Counted from the first letter of the stretch, positions 8,249-17,500 are shown. The stretch: 64,000 bases of DNA from Gemmatimonadota bacterium (GCA_022826005.1 JAJDVT010000075.1:62001-126000); one strand, 5' to 3'. Made by a program: numbers and translations. The notes: generated by a model not told the origin, from the letters alone.

Positions 8249-9334
8249 TCAGTAGTAGAGATAGGTCTGCAGCTTGAATGAGAACTCCGTTTCGCCGGAC
8301 CCGGAGCGGTACACGTCCAGATTCGCACCGATCCGGTTCTTGCCCCTGACGTAGAGGAACACGCCAGGCGTCAGGAGCAGCCCGGCGTCATCTTCAGCAC
8401 CCCGGTCGGGATCCCCCCAGCTGACGCGTGCCATCGGCTCGACGCCCTCCCACCCGCTTCCCTCCCAGTCGAAATAGCTGCTGAGGATCGCTTGCGCGGT
8501 GAGGAAACCGGGAATCCCGCCGGGGATCGAATCGGCGAGCCGCCAGTTGCCTCCACTCACCACGCCGATCTGGAGGTGCGCTCCCTCCCGGAAGCGGCCG
8601 ATTTCCAGGTCGCCGCCGACCGCCGTGGCAGCCTCCGTGCCTCCGTGGGCCGCGACGAAATCGTGTCGAGCAACGTTCCCGGACAGCCAGACGTCGTTTG
8701 CCAGCCGAACCGAAAGGCGTCCAGCGAGCGACTTGCCGGAGTTCTCATCTCCGCCACCGGTGCCGGTGCCGTTGGTGACGGTGGCCTGGTAGCGAAGCCC
8801 TTCGCCCAGTGACCCATCGATCTTCACGCCGATATCGCGGTCCGAATAGGCCAGCTTCTCGGTGAAACGGCTCAGCGAACAGACTCCGCCGACCCCCCCA
8901 CATTCGCCGACCCCATCGATCCTGCCTGTTCTCTCCACCACAACGACGTCAGTCGAGCTGTTGAGTTCAAACAGGTCGAAGGCCCTCTTGAACTGGCCCG
9001 CCGAGAGCCGAAAACCCCGATCGAAGTTCAGGCGGAAGTAGGCATCCTTCAGCTCCAGTTTCCCGTCGCCGAAGTCCGGCTGCACTCGCCCGTCGAGCAG
9101 GGGAGACACCTCAACATCGATCGTCAAGCGCGCTCGGCGCGTGAAGAAGTCGGTGGACTTCCCCCCGGCAGCCGAGCTCGTAGCCAGCTGGGAATGGAGT
9201 CGTCCGCCGAACTCCACTTGGGCGAATCGGGCGCCGATCCTTTCCTGGGCGAGAATCGGCCCGGCACCTGCGGTGGCAAGGACTGCGATCAGAGCGATCG
9301 CGCGGAGTCTGAGCACGGAAAGTGACCTCCTCAT
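8249..9334 (-). CDS. Phosphate-selective porin (OprP/OprO-like)
   Basis: 361 residues from ATG 9334, chosen because it begins the signal peptide MRRSLSVLRLRAIALIAVLA ending near AQE; a longer in-frame reading to 9457 would run through the Pho box. The mature protein begins with a beta-barrel pattern (FGGRLHSQL, RRARLTIDVEVSPLL, KDAYFRLNFDRGFRLSAGQF) and ends with the aromatic LQTYLYY expected of outer-membrane barrels. LSAGQFKRAFDLFELNSSTD is like the OprP family. Shared Pho box with pstS supports phosphate or pyrophosphate uptake across the outer membrane. Confidence 0.82.
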   Translation of the reverse strand: MRRSLSVLRLRAIALIAVLATAGAGPILAQERIGARFAQVEFGGRLHSQLATSSAAGGKSTDFFTRRARLTIDVEVSPLLDGRVQPDFGDGKLELKDAYFRLNFDRGFRLSAGQFKRAFDLFELNSSTDVVVVERTGRIDGVGECGGVGGVCSLSRFTEKLAYSDRDIGVKIDGSLGEGLRYQATVTNGTGTGGGDENSGKSLAGRLSVRLANDVWLSGNVARHDFVAAHGGTEAATAVGGDLEIGRFREGAHLQIGVVSGGNWRLADSIPGGIPGFLTAQAILSSYFDWEGSGWEGVEPMARVSWGDPDRGAEDDAGLLLTPGVFLYVRGKNRIGANLDVYRSGSGETEFSFKLQTYLYY

Positions 9335-9408
9335 TGTTAGCGTCGCCTGGCGGCCGCCCTTGCCGGACGCGCCCGCGGAGGGAGAAGTCACGAAGCTAGT
9401 ACGGGTAT

Positions 9409-9424
9409 GTAACGGAACGGTCAC
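9409..9424 (-). promoter_or_regulatory. Putative Pho box upstream of the phosphate porin
   Basis: GTAACGGAACGGTCAC on the plus strand matches the pstS box at 13 or more positions, with GTNAC units 11 bases apart and similar flanks (TGT before, CTTCT/CCCCT after). It lies 75-90 bases before the porin ATG. On the minus strand CCCGTACTAG follows at the distance expected of a -10 region, as CCCGTAGACT does at pstS. Confidence 0.55.
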
Positions 9425-9527
9425 TTCTTCACTGCCGCTCAACAAGCCCGGCGCCAACCCGCGGCGCTGGCGTCACGGGATCGCGCCGGGTTCCATGCGT
9501 GGATGCTGTAGCCCGAGACGCGGCCGC

Positions 9528-10805
9528 CTACTCCTCCCCGTCCCCGACCGCCTTTTTCAGCACCTTCTGGATGTCGAGACCGAGCACCGACGCGAGCCCC
9601 TCCATCGTGCCGTACGCGCCCTTCACGCGCTGGTTCACGGCGTTGGCCACCCCGCCCCCATCCCCGCTGTCCATGACCACCACCCGGTCGATGTCCACGC
9701 CCTCGACCGCGCCCACCGCCGTCTCCAGCAGCTCGGGCAGCTTCTCGGCCAGGAACACGGCGAAGGCCGCGTCGCCACCGGCCTGCACCTCCGCGTACAG
9801 CCGCCTGAGCACCTCCACCTGCGCCTTGCCTCGCTCGAGGATCGGCGCCGCCTCCGCCTCGGCGCGCGCGAACGCGGCCATCTTCTCCGCCTTCGCCGGC
9901 TCGACGATGTCGGCGTGCAGCCGCTGCGCTTCACGCTCCACCCGCTTCTCTTCCAGGATCGTTTCGGCCTCGACCTCCGCCTCCTGCGCCTTCACCCGCG
10001 CGACCTTCTCGGCGGTGTCACCCTCGCGGTCGAGCTCGGCCTGGCGCACCCGGAGCGCGTTGCGCGCTTCGGCCACCTTGATCGACGCGCCCGCCTCCCG
10101 CACCTCGGCGCGGCGGCGTGCCTCGGCGCGCGCCTCACGGGTATCCGCCTCGGCCTGCGCCTCCGCGATCTCCGCCTGGCGGATCGCCTCGGCGGACTTC
10201 TCGCGGCCGATCGCCTCCAGGTAGCCGCGCTCGTCGCTCACGTTCTGGATCTTGAGCACGTCGAGGTGGAATCCCAGCGAAGCCAGGTCTTCGCCGGCGT
10301 CCTCCGAGAGCGCCTTCGCAAAGCCGAGCCGGTCCTCGTTCACCGCCTCCGGGGTCAGCGTGGCCAGCACGCCGCGCAGGTTCCCCGTGAGCGTGTCCTG
10401 GGCCAGGGCGCGGATTTCCTCGTCCGTCTTGCCCAGCAACCGCTCCACCGCGTTGTTGAACACCCACTCCGGCTGCGACGCGATCTTCACGTTCGCGATC
10501 GCCTCGACGTTCAGCGGGATGTTCCCCTTCGAAAAGGCGTTGCTCACGAACACCTCGATCGGGATGGTCTCCAGATTCATGTGCTGCACCGTCTCGATGA
10601 TCGGCACGCGGAAGGTGCGGCCGCCCGATATGGAGCGGTATCCCACCTTGTTTCCGTCCGTGAGCAGACGGTTTCTGCCTGTCAGGACCGCGGCCTCGTT
10701 CGGCGGCGCGATCACGATGAGACTCTTGATGGTCGCGATCACCACGATGATCACGATCACTGCGACCACGCCCAGCACCAGGGCCGCCATTGGACCGGTA
10801 AACAC
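9528..10805 (-). CDS. Flotillin-like SPFH domain protein
   Basis: 425 residues. N-terminal membrane anchor (residues about 8-30), SPFH domain (IVIAPPNEAAVLTGRN to about 190), then a long Ala/Glu/Arg-rich coiled coil (about 195-340) and a C-terminal flotillin region with VDIDRVVVMDSGDGGGVANA. Flotillins scaffold membrane microdomains. GTG 10805 is chosen because AGGAGGT lies eight bases upstream. The gene follows an NfeD-like gene on the same strand, the classical YuaF/FloT pairing. Confidence 0.92.
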   Translation of the reverse strand: MFTGPMAALVLGVVAVIVIIVVIATIKSLIVIAPPNEAAVLTGRNRLLTDGNKVGYRSISGGRTFRVPIIETVQHMNLETIPIEVFVSNAFSKGNIPLNVEAIANVKIASQPEWVFNNAVERLLGKTDEEIRALAQDTLTGNLRGVLATLTPEAVNEDRLGFAKALSEDAGEDLASLGFHLDVLKIQNVSDERGYLEAIGREKSAEAIRQAEIAEAQAEADTREARAEARRRAEVREAGASIKVAEARNALRVRQAELDREGDTAEKVARVKAQEAEVEAETILEEKRVEREAQRLHADIVEPAKAEKMAAFARAEAEAAPILERGKAQVEVLRRLYAEVQAGGDAAFAVFLAEKLPELLETAVGAVEGVDIDRVVVMDSGDGGGVANAVNQRVKGAYGTMEGLASVLGLDIQKVLKKAVGDGEE

Positions 10806-10854
10806 TTCGTCCTACCTCCTGTAGTGAGTGGGGCTCATGCCCCGTTCGATTTGG

Positions 10855-11436
10855 TCAATCCTCCAGTAGCTTCATCTCCACGGGCGCAACCAGGGCCACG
10901 CCCTCCCTGACGTCGACCACCACCACCGGGCGGCCTGCCTCCAGGGTCATTCCAGCGTCTTCCAGGTCGTCGGCGCGGGCGCGCATGCGGAACTGCCGCG
11001 CGCCGCTCTCGATGCGCACCTCGCCGGTCCCCCCTTCCGTGATCGCCATTCGCACCTCGCCGCGCAGGCCGACCAGCGCGTCCCCGCCCTCGATGGCACC
11101 CGACTCGGTGCGCTTCAGGTAGCCGAAGACCGCGCTGATCAGGGCGCCGGACGCCAGGCCCATCCCGCCCGCGAGCACGGCCGTGAGTCCGGGCCGGGCC
11201 CCGCCCCAGACGGCGTGAAGCAACGCGCCGGCCGCGCCGAAGCCGAACAGCGCGTACACGACAGCCCGCAGCGAGAACAGCTTGCCGATGTCGCCGGCGT
11301 CGACGCCCGTGTCCAGGTCCCCGTCGAAGTCGAGTGCGTCGCCTGCGTCGATGTCGCCCTCCAGGAAGTCGCCGAAGAACGACAGGGCGAGCAGGCCTCC
11401 GCCCAGGACCGCGCAAAAGATGTAGGCTGTGAGCAT
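10855..11436 (-). CDS. NfeD/YuaF-like membrane protein with C-terminal OB fold
   Basis: 193 residues. An N-terminal membrane helix, an acidic stretch (EGDIDAGDALDFDGDLDTGVD), two or three further membrane helices around residues 55-105, and a C-terminal beta-rich domain (ALVGLRGEVRMAITEGGTGE onward) as in NfeD OB folds. YuaF-type proteins work with flotillins in membrane organisation. It lies 49 bases before the flotillin gene, so the two form an operon. Divergent from the PQQ dehydrogenase across a 133-base gap. Confidence 0.8.
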   Translation of the reverse strand: MLTAYIFCAVLGGGLLALSFFGDFLEGDIDAGDALDFDGDLDTGVDAGDIGKLFSLRAVVYALFGFGAAGALLHAVWGGARPGLTAVLAGGMGLASGALISAVFGYLKRTESGAIEGGDALVGLRGEVRMAITEGGTGEVRIESGARQFRMRARADDLEDAGMTLEAGRPVVVVDVREGVALVAPVEMKLLED

Positions 11437-11569
11437 TTCAAGGCACTCCGTTCCCGGATACTACTTTCGTACGTGCTGCCCGTGCATCATCTTCACCCGG
11501 TGAGCTACCGGCAAGACGCCTCCGGGTTCCTCGCCGGGCACGAAACATACTCGGAACGGGGGCCAGGCA

Positions 11570-13570
11570 GTGCGCACGCGATTCCTCAAAGCGATGATGA
11601 TGTTCCCGCCTGCGGGGGACGCGGCAGCCGGAGTGCGGCTGGCCACCCTCGCCTTGCTCCTGTGCCTGCCCGCTGCCGCATCCGCGCAGCAGGGGGCCAC
11701 CGCCGGAGAGTGGCGCCACTACGGTGGCGATGCGGGCAGCACCCGCTACTCCGCGCTCGACCAGATCAACAGCGGGAACGTGGGCGACCTGGAGGTGGTC
11801 TGGCGCTGGAGGTCCGACAACTACGGGCCCAGGCCGGAGTTCAACTACCGGACGACTCCGCTGATGGTGGACGGAGTCCTCTACGCGACGGCCGGTTACC
11901 GGCGCACCGTGGTGGCGATCGAGGCCGGCACCGGGGAGACGCTGTGGACCTACCGGCTCGACGAGGGAGTCCGATCCGCGCCGAGGCGCAACTCGGGGAG
12001 GGGGGTGACCTGGTGGGAGTCCGAGGGGAGGGCGCCGCGCATCTTCATGGTCAGCCCGGGGTTCCACCTGGTGGCGCTCGACGCCGCGACGGGGTTGCCG
12101 GTCAGCGGCTTCGGCAACGACGGGGTGGTGGACCTGCGGCTGGAGCTGGGCCGTGAGCTGGACCTGGTGACGGCGCCGATCGGCTCCAGTTCCCCCCCGG
12201 TGGTGGTGGGGAACGTGGTGGTGGTGGGGTCCGCGCTGCCCTCCGGGGGCGCCCCCCGCTCGCCCGAGATGCCGCCGGGGCACGTGCGCGGCTACGACGC
12301 GGTCACGGGTGAGCTGGTCTGGACCTTCCACACCATCCCGCAGTCCGGCGAGTACGGGAACGACACCTGGGAGGACGGGTCCTGGGAGTACACCGGGAAC
12401 GCGGCGGTGTGGCCCCCCTTCAGCGCGGACCCCGAACTGGGATACGTCTATCTCCCGGTCGAGCTGGGGACCGGCGACTTCTACGGCGGCCACAGGCTGG
12501 GCGACAATCTGTTTTCGCAGAGCATCGTGGCCCTCGACGCCGCCACGGGCGAACGGGTGTGGCACTATCAGACGGTCCACCACGGCATCTGGGACTACGA
12601 TCCCCCGACGGCCCCGATCCTGGCCGATCTGGTCGTGGACGGGCGCGAGATCCCGGCGGTCGCTCTCCTCACCAAGCAGACCTTCACCTTCGTTTTCGAC
12701 CGGAGGACCGGGGATCCGGTGTGGCCGATCGAGGAGCGGCCGGTGCCGCAGACCGACGTGCCCGGGGAGCGCACCGCGCCCACGCAGCCCTTCCCCACCA
12801 AGCCGCCTCCCTTCGACCGCCACGGCGTGGACCTCGACGAGATCATCGACTTCACGCCCGAGCTGCGCGCCGAGGCGATGGAGATTCTGGCGCAGCTGCG
12901 TCACGGGCCGCTGTACACGCCGCCCTCCCTGCCCGTTGAAGGCGGCACGCAGGGCACCCTCATGGTTCCGGGCACTCTGGGCGGTGTAAACTGGCCCGGC
13001 GGGGCGCTCGACCCCGCCACGGGCTACCTGTATGTGCAGTCGGCGACCACGGCGAACATCATCGGGCTCGCCGCGGTGCCGGAAGTCTCCGAGATGGACT
13101 ACATCCAGAGCCGCGGGCGGCTGCGGCTCCGTGCGGGCGGCGGTCCGCAGGGCCTCCCCCTCTTCAAGCCGCCGTGGGGCCGGATCACGGCGATCGACCT
13201 GAATGCGGGCGAGATCGCATGGCAGGTGCCCAACGGGGACGCGCCGGACTACGTGAAGAACCATCCCGCCCTGGAGGGGATCGACGTTGGGAGGACGGGA
13301 CGGCCGGACCGGGGCGGGCTCCTGGTGACCGGCACCCTGCTCTTCGCCGGCGAGGGGGGCGGGATGTACGCCGCCTTCGGGTCCGGAGGGAACAAGCTGC
13401 GCGCCCACGACAAGGCTACCGGAGAGATCATCGCGGAGTTCGAGTTGCCGGCGAACCAGACGGGGCTGCCGATGACCTACATGCACGAGGGCCGACAGTT
13501 CATCGTGGTGGCGGTGGGGGCCCGGGGGCACGCGGGCGAACTGGTGGCGCTGGCACTGCCCGAGGGTTGA
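11570..13570 (+). CDS. Secreted PQQ-dependent quinoprotein dehydrogenase
   Basis: 666 residues. N-terminal signal peptide (LATLALLLCLPAAASAQQ) sends it to the periplasm. The mature start EWRHYGGDAGSTRYSALDQI is diagnostic of quinoprotein glucose/alcohol dehydrogenases. Repeated tryptophan-docking blades follow, for example GAGTGETLWTYRLDEG-like segments, WHYQTVHHGIWDYD and GGVNWPGGALDPATGYLYVQ. PQQ binding to Ca-site residues is inferred from family. The substrate is not predictable. No PQQ biosynthesis genes are seen here, so PQQ would come from elsewhere. Starts with GTG; an ATG eight codons later is possible. The next gene starts seven bases after its stop. Confidence 0.9.
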   Translation: MRTRFLKAMMMFPPAGDAAAGVRLATLALLLCLPAAASAQQGATAGEWRHYGGDAGSTRYSALDQINSGNVGDLEVVWRWRSDNYGPRPEFNYRTTPLMVDGVLYATAGYRRTVVAIEAGTGETLWTYRLDEGVRSAPRRNSGRGVTWWESEGRAPRIFMVSPGFHLVALDAATGLPVSGFGNDGVVDLRLELGRELDLVTAPIGSSSPPVVVGNVVVVGSALPSGGAPRSPEMPPGHVRGYDAVTGELVWTFHTIPQSGEYGNDTWEDGSWEYTGNAAVWPPFSADPELGYVYLPVELGTGDFYGGHRLGDNLFSQSIVALDAATGERVWHYQTVHHGIWDYDPPTAPILADLVVDGREIPAVALLTKQTFTFVFDRRTGDPVWPIEERPVPQTDVPGERTAPTQPFPTKPPPFDRHGVDLDEIIDFTPELRAEAMEILAQLRHGPLYTPPSLPVEGGTQGTLMVPGTLGGVNWPGGALDPATGYLYVQSATTANIIGLAAVPEVSEMDYIQSRGRLRLRAGGGPQGLPLFKPPWGRITAIDLNAGEIAWQVPNGDAPDYVKNHPALEGIDVGRTGRPDRGGLLVTGTLLFAGEGGGMYAAFGSGGNKLRAHDKATGEIIAEFELPANQTGLPMTYMHEGRQFIVVAVGARGHAGELVALALPEG

Positions 13571-13577
13571 GCGGCGA

Positions 13578-15104
13578 GTGACTCCTCCGGCTCACATCTC
13601 CGCACTGCTTCGCTCGGGAGCGGCCAACGCGGTGGCGCTCTCAGCTCCGGACCGTCCCGACCTCACATATAGCGGGTTGAGGCGGCAGGTGGAACGGACG
13701 GTGGACGGGTTGAACGCGCGTGGCATCGGGTGTGGCGACCGGGTGGCGATCGTGCTGCCCAACGGACCCGAGATGGCGAGCGCTTTCGTGTCCATCGCCG
13801 CGGGTGCCACTACCGCACCGCTCAATCCCGCGTACCGGCAGCCCGAGTTCGAGTTCTACCTGGAGGATCTGCGAGCGAAGACGCTTCTCCTGGCCGCGGG
13901 CGACGACTCCCCGGCGCGGGCCGCGGCCGCCGCGCTCGGCATTCCCGTGCTGGAGATCCGGACGGAGGATCGGTGGCCCGCAGGCGTCTTCGACTTCGTG
14001 ACCGCGCCCACTGGCGCCATCGCCCGCCGCAGGGGCATTGCCGGACCCGACGATGTCGCCCTTGTGCTTCACACCTCCGGGACCACGTCACGCCCCAAGA
14101 TCGTGCCGCTGATCCACAGCAATGTTTGCGCGACCGCCGAGAACATCCGGCAGACGCTGCGGCTGGAGCCCGCCGACCGCTGCCTGAACGTGATGCCGCT
14201 CTTCCACATTCACGGGCTGATGGCGTGTGTACTATCCACACTGCACACGGGCGGCAGCGTGTACTGCGCGCCCGGGTTCAACGCGCTCAAGGTCTTCGGA
14301 TGGATCGAGGACGCGGATCCGACGTGGTACTCGGCGGTCCCGACCATGCACCAGGCGATCCTGGCGCGCGCGTCGCGGAACGCCGGGATCGTGGAGCGGC
14401 TGCGGCTGCGGTTCATCCGGTCGTCGTCCGCGGCGCTGCCGGCGCGGGTGATGGCGGAGCTGGAGGAGCTCTTCGGCGCACCCGTCGTGGAGGCCTACGC
14501 GATGACCGAAGCCGCGCACCAGATGACCTGCAACCCCCTTCCCCCCGCGCCCCGCAAGCCCGGCACGGTCGGGATCGCAGCCGGCCCCGATGTCTCGGTG
14601 ATGGACGCCGCCGGCAACCACCGGGCGCCTGGCGAGGAGGGCGAGATCGTCATCCGGGGACCGAACGTCACCCCCGGCTACGAGAACAACGAGGCCGCGA
14701 ACCGGGAGGCCTTCACGGCCGGGTGGTTTCGCACCGGCGATCAGGGTTTCCGCGACGGGGACGGCTACTTCACGATCACGGGCCGGCTCAAGGAGATCAT
14801 CAACCGGGGCGGGGAGAAGATCTCGCCGCGCGAGGTGGACGAGGTGCTGATGGACCACCCGGCCGTGCAGCAGGTGGTCACCTTCGCGATGCCGCACCCG
14901 AAGCTTGGCGAGGAGGTGGCCGCGGCGGTGGTGCTGCGGGAGGGGGCGGAGGCCGGCCCGGGCGAGGTGCGCGACTTCGCGGCGGAGCGGCTGGCCGGGT
15001 TCAAGGTGCCGCGCAGGGTGGTGATCCTGGACGAGATCCCGAAGGGGCCGACGGGGAAGCTGCGCAGGATCGGGCTGGCGGAGCAGCTGGGGCTGGGTGG
15101 ATGA
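13578..15104 (+). CDS. AMP-forming acyl-CoA synthetase, oxalyl-CoA-synthetase-like
   Basis: 508 residues with the full ANL adenylate-forming layout: P-loop LHTSGTTSRPKIVPL (about residue 170), A5 motif EAYAMTEAAHQM, A7 GWFRTGDQGF and the terminal Lys segment PKGPTGKLRR. The SGTTSRPK form of the P-loop and the short overall length resemble plant and fungal oxalate-CoA ligases (AAE3/Pcs60) more than long-chain acyl-CoA ligases. GTG start. Probably one transcription unit with the PQQ dehydrogenase upstream. Acid specificity is a guess from motif likeness. Confidence 0.85.
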   Translation: MTPPAHISALLRSGAANAVALSAPDRPDLTYSGLRRQVERTVDGLNARGIGCGDRVAIVLPNGPEMASAFVSIAAGATTAPLNPAYRQPEFEFYLEDLRAKTLLLAAGDDSPARAAAAALGIPVLEIRTEDRWPAGVFDFVTAPTGAIARRRGIAGPDDVALVLHTSGTTSRPKIVPLIHSNVCATAENIRQTLRLEPADRCLNVMPLFHIHGLMACVLSTLHTGGSVYCAPGFNALKVFGWIEDADPTWYSAVPTMHQAILARASRNAGIVERLRLRFIRSSSAALPARVMAELEELFGAPVVEAYAMTEAAHQMTCNPLPPAPRKPGTVGIAAGPDVSVMDAAGNHRAPGEEGEIVIRGPNVTPGYENNEAANREAFTAGWFRTGDQGFRDGDGYFTITGRLKEIINRGGEKISPREVDEVLMDHPAVQQVVTFAMPHPKLGEEVAAAVVLREGAEAGPGEVRDFAAERLAGFKVPRRVVILDEIPKGPTGKLRRIGLAEQLGLGG

Positions 15105-15202
15105 ACCCGCGTGAGCACCGAGAGCGGCGAGGCGCCGGGGTGGCAAGGCGCGACGAGAGGGGAATAGCAGGGCTATTCGCCCGAGGAGCAACGCTGAGCG
15201 AA

Positions 15203-15237
15203 GCGGTCCAGCCCGGATGCAACGCCGCTCGAATGCC
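15203..15237 (-). repeat. Short interspersed repeat, copy 1
   Basis: On the minus strand GGCATTCGAGCGGCG, one variable base, TGCAT, a short gap, GGACCGC. The same string occurs in plus orientation at 35874-35908. Both copies are intergenic. Next to it at 15159-15182 lies an imperfect hairpin (GGGGAATAGC against GCTATTCGCC). Confidence 0.5.
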
Positions 15238-15273
15238 GGGCGGGTTTCTTCCTCGGACCCCCTTGGGGCTGGT

Positions 15274-16251
15274 GTGAAAGTCGCCATCTACGGGGCGGGC
15301 GCGACGGGCGGCTACCTCGGCGTGAAGCTGGCGCTGGCTGGGGTGGACACCACGCTGATCGCGCGGGGGCCTCACCTGGAGGCGATGCGGCGGGGAGGGG
15401 TGCGGCTGCTGATCGACGGCGAGGAGCTGGGGGCGCGGCCGTTCTGCACGGAGGATCCCGCCGAGGCTGGCCCGCAGAACTTCGTGATCGTGACGCTGAA
15501 GGCCCACTCCACGCCGGGCGTGGTCGACGCCATGCAGCCGCTGCTCGGACCTCACACGGCGGTGGTCACCGCGCAGAACGGCGTGCCGTGGTGGTACTTT
15601 CACGGTGTCGGCGGCGACTGGGAGGGCACGCGCCTGGAGAGTGCGGACCCGGGCGGCCGCCAGTGGGACGGCATCGGGCCCGAGCGGGCGATCGGGTGCG
15701 TGGTGTACGTGGCCACCGAAATCGCGGAGCCCGGGGTGATCCGCCACTCCTACGGCAACCGCTGCACGCTCGGAGAACCTTCCGGTGAGAAGACCGACCG
15801 GATCCGCGCGCTCAGCAAGGCACTGATCTCGGCCGGGGTGCGGGCGCCCGTCCGCAAGATCCGCCAGGAGATGTGGATCAAGCTGCTCGGCAACGTCTCC
15901 TTCAATCCCATCAGCGCGCTCACTTTGGCAACCCTGGACACCGTCGCCACCGAGCCGGGGACGCGGGGGGTCGCCCGGGCCATGATGGAGGAGACGCGCG
16001 CGATCGCCGAGGCGCTGGGCGTCCGCATCCGCATCGACATTGAGCGGCGCATCGACGGGGCCGCGGCGGTGGGCGCCCACCGCACCTCGATGCTGCAGGA
16101 CCTGGAGCGTGGCCGCCCGATGGAGATCGACGCGCTGGTCACCTCGGTGCAGGAGCTGGGGCGGCTGGTGGGGGTGCCGACGCCGACCATCGATGTGGTG
16201 CTGGCGCTCGTGCGGCAGCGGGCGGGGGTGGCGGAGCTGTATGGGGGGTAG
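15274..16251 (+). CDS. Ketopantoate reductase (PanE/ApbA)-like NADPH-dependent 2-oxoacid reductase
   Basis: 325 residues. Start GTG 15274 is fixed by the Rossmann fingerprint VKVAIYGAGATGGYLGVKLA directly at the N-terminus. The catalytic-lysine region KIRQEMWIKLLGNVSFNPIS and the C-terminal HRTSMLQDLERGRPMEIDAL are typical of 2-dehydropantoate 2-reductases. Canonical PanE makes pantoate for coenzyme A, but many homologues act on other 2-oxoacids; next to an acyl-CoA synthetase either is possible. The 169-base space before it holds a hairpin and an interspersed repeat. Confidence 0.87.
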   Translation: MKVAIYGAGATGGYLGVKLALAGVDTTLIARGPHLEAMRRGGVRLLIDGEELGARPFCTEDPAEAGPQNFVIVTLKAHSTPGVVDAMQPLLGPHTAVVTAQNGVPWWYFHGVGGDWEGTRLESADPGGRQWDGIGPERAIGCVVYVATEIAEPGVIRHSYGNRCTLGEPSGEKTDRIRALSKALISAGVRAPVRKIRQEMWIKLLGNVSFNPISALTLATLDTVATEPGTRGVARAMMEETRAIAEALGVRIRIDIERRIDGAAAVGAHRTSMLQDLERGRPMEIDALVTSVQELGRLVGVPTPTIDVVLALVRQRAGVAELYGG

Positions 16252-16286
16252 GGTGCGGCGCCAGGGATCCCGGTTCCTCAGGAACA

Positions 16287-17385
16287 TGAAGAGCCACCGC
16301 GCGGCGTTCATCGCCCTGCTAACCACTGCTTGCGGGGGGCAGGGCGATTTCGCCCCCCTGTACGTCGCCATCGAACCTGTTGCGTCCGTCGAGGCGCCGG
16401 CGAGCGATTCCTACGCGCTGGTTCTGCTTGAAGACGGCACGGCCTGTGTCGCGGAGACGTACTGGTATCGGATCGTCTGCAATGATCCGGGTGGCGAGTC
16501 GCTCATGTTCGGCGCCAAGGGTGAGGGTCCGGGCGAGTTCCTGTTCCCCCACTCTGTCCTGCGGGCACCGGACGGAATGATCGGGGTCATGGACAGCGAC
16601 CTGGGCCGACTGTCTCTGTTCACCGAAACGGGGGAGTTCGTCAGCGCTACATCGAGCTTCCCGTCCACCCCGTCCACGTTCTTCATAGGCCCACAGAAGG
16701 TGGTGGGGGAGACCCTGGCCGGCATGTCACGCGATTTTTTTTCGGCGATCCGCAGGGACCTGGAGATCGAATTGGCGACCGGTCATGTCCTGTGGGAGCG
16801 GAGCTTCCCCCTCGAAAGAGATGTGGTGGACTGCGCGTCGCCGGGAAGGACGGACTGGCAGCTTGGTGGGGGACACACAGGGCCTGGTTCAAGTCACCTG
16901 TTCGTAGCGTGCTACGGCGAGTACCTGGTGTGGTACGCACACCGTGACGATGCGGAACCGGCGGCCATCGTCCGGACGACCTATGTCGAGCGGTACCCGA
17001 GCGACAGTGAGGTGGCCTCCGAAATGCGCCTGCTGCAATCGCGCCCTGGCGCGTAAGTGAGGACGAGATACGGGCCAGACCCCTCGCTTGGTATGGAGCG
17101 AGGGTCCTGGACGACCGGCAACGGTTCTGGGCGGTGTCGCGTGCGGAGTCTCAGTTCATCGAGCTGATTCCCGGCACAAGCTACATCGACCTGTTCTGTC
17201 TCACGAACGATCCGCAGTACGCGCTCACGCTGGAAGTGAAGGACGATGTGCTGGGGATGGATGTGCTCGGCGATACGCTCGTCGTCCTCGTGCAGCGGGA
17301 CATCGGGGGCGTGCTGCCGGAGCACCGCATGTATTGGTACGATGTCTCGACCGTGGAACCGACATCGTGCGGTGGGACGCCGTAG
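16287..17385 (+). pseudogene. 6-bladed beta-propeller lipoprotein, frameshifted
   Basis: Starts at ATG 16287 with MKSHRAAFIALLTTACGG, a lipoprotein signal. The propeller hallmark GAKGEGPGEFLFPHSVLRAPDG follows. The frame stops at TAA 17054-17056, but the next frame, read from about 17041, continues without a break through ARPLAWYGARVLDDRQRFWA to a TAG at 17383-17385. The end matches the C-terminus of the related protein at 30920-32053 (LGFDLVGSTLAVVVER against LGMDVLGDTLVVLVQR). A one-base indel near 17035-17050 therefore breaks the gene, unless it is a sequence error. Confidence 0.8.
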
Positions 17386-17400
17386 CAGGGTGGAGGTAGC

Positions 17401-17482
17401 GCGCAACGGATTCTGTTGCGCAGCATCGTAAATTCCAACAAATCCGCACAATTGCGCCCATCGCGCAACGTTTTCTGTTGCG
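17401..17482. repeat. Two tandem near-identical inverted repeats
   Basis: GCGCAACGGATTCTGTTGCGC (17401-17421, one base over a 7-7-7 stem-loop) and GCGCAACGTTTTCTGTTGCG (17463-17482) share both arms and most of the loop, 62 bases apart. They lie between the broken propeller gene and the higA remnant. They could be paired operators or RNA hairpins; no T-run follows, so a terminator is unlikely. Confidence 0.6.
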
Positions 17483-17500
17483 AGTGTTGCTGACCGGCGG

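Noticed and set aside
11461-11530. Possible tRNA-like sequence in the gap before the PQQ gene
   Set aside because: A TAGCTCACC string resembles a D-arm, but no acceptor stem or T-arm can be folded around it.
11438-13531. 697-codon open frame antisense to the PQQ dehydrogenase
   Set aside because: Same effect of third-position GC; the sense frame has a signal peptide and clear quinoprotein motifs.
17401-17482. Two-repeat CRISPR-like arrangement
   Set aside because: Only two units, each an inverted repeat with variable loop, no cas genes and no third repeat.
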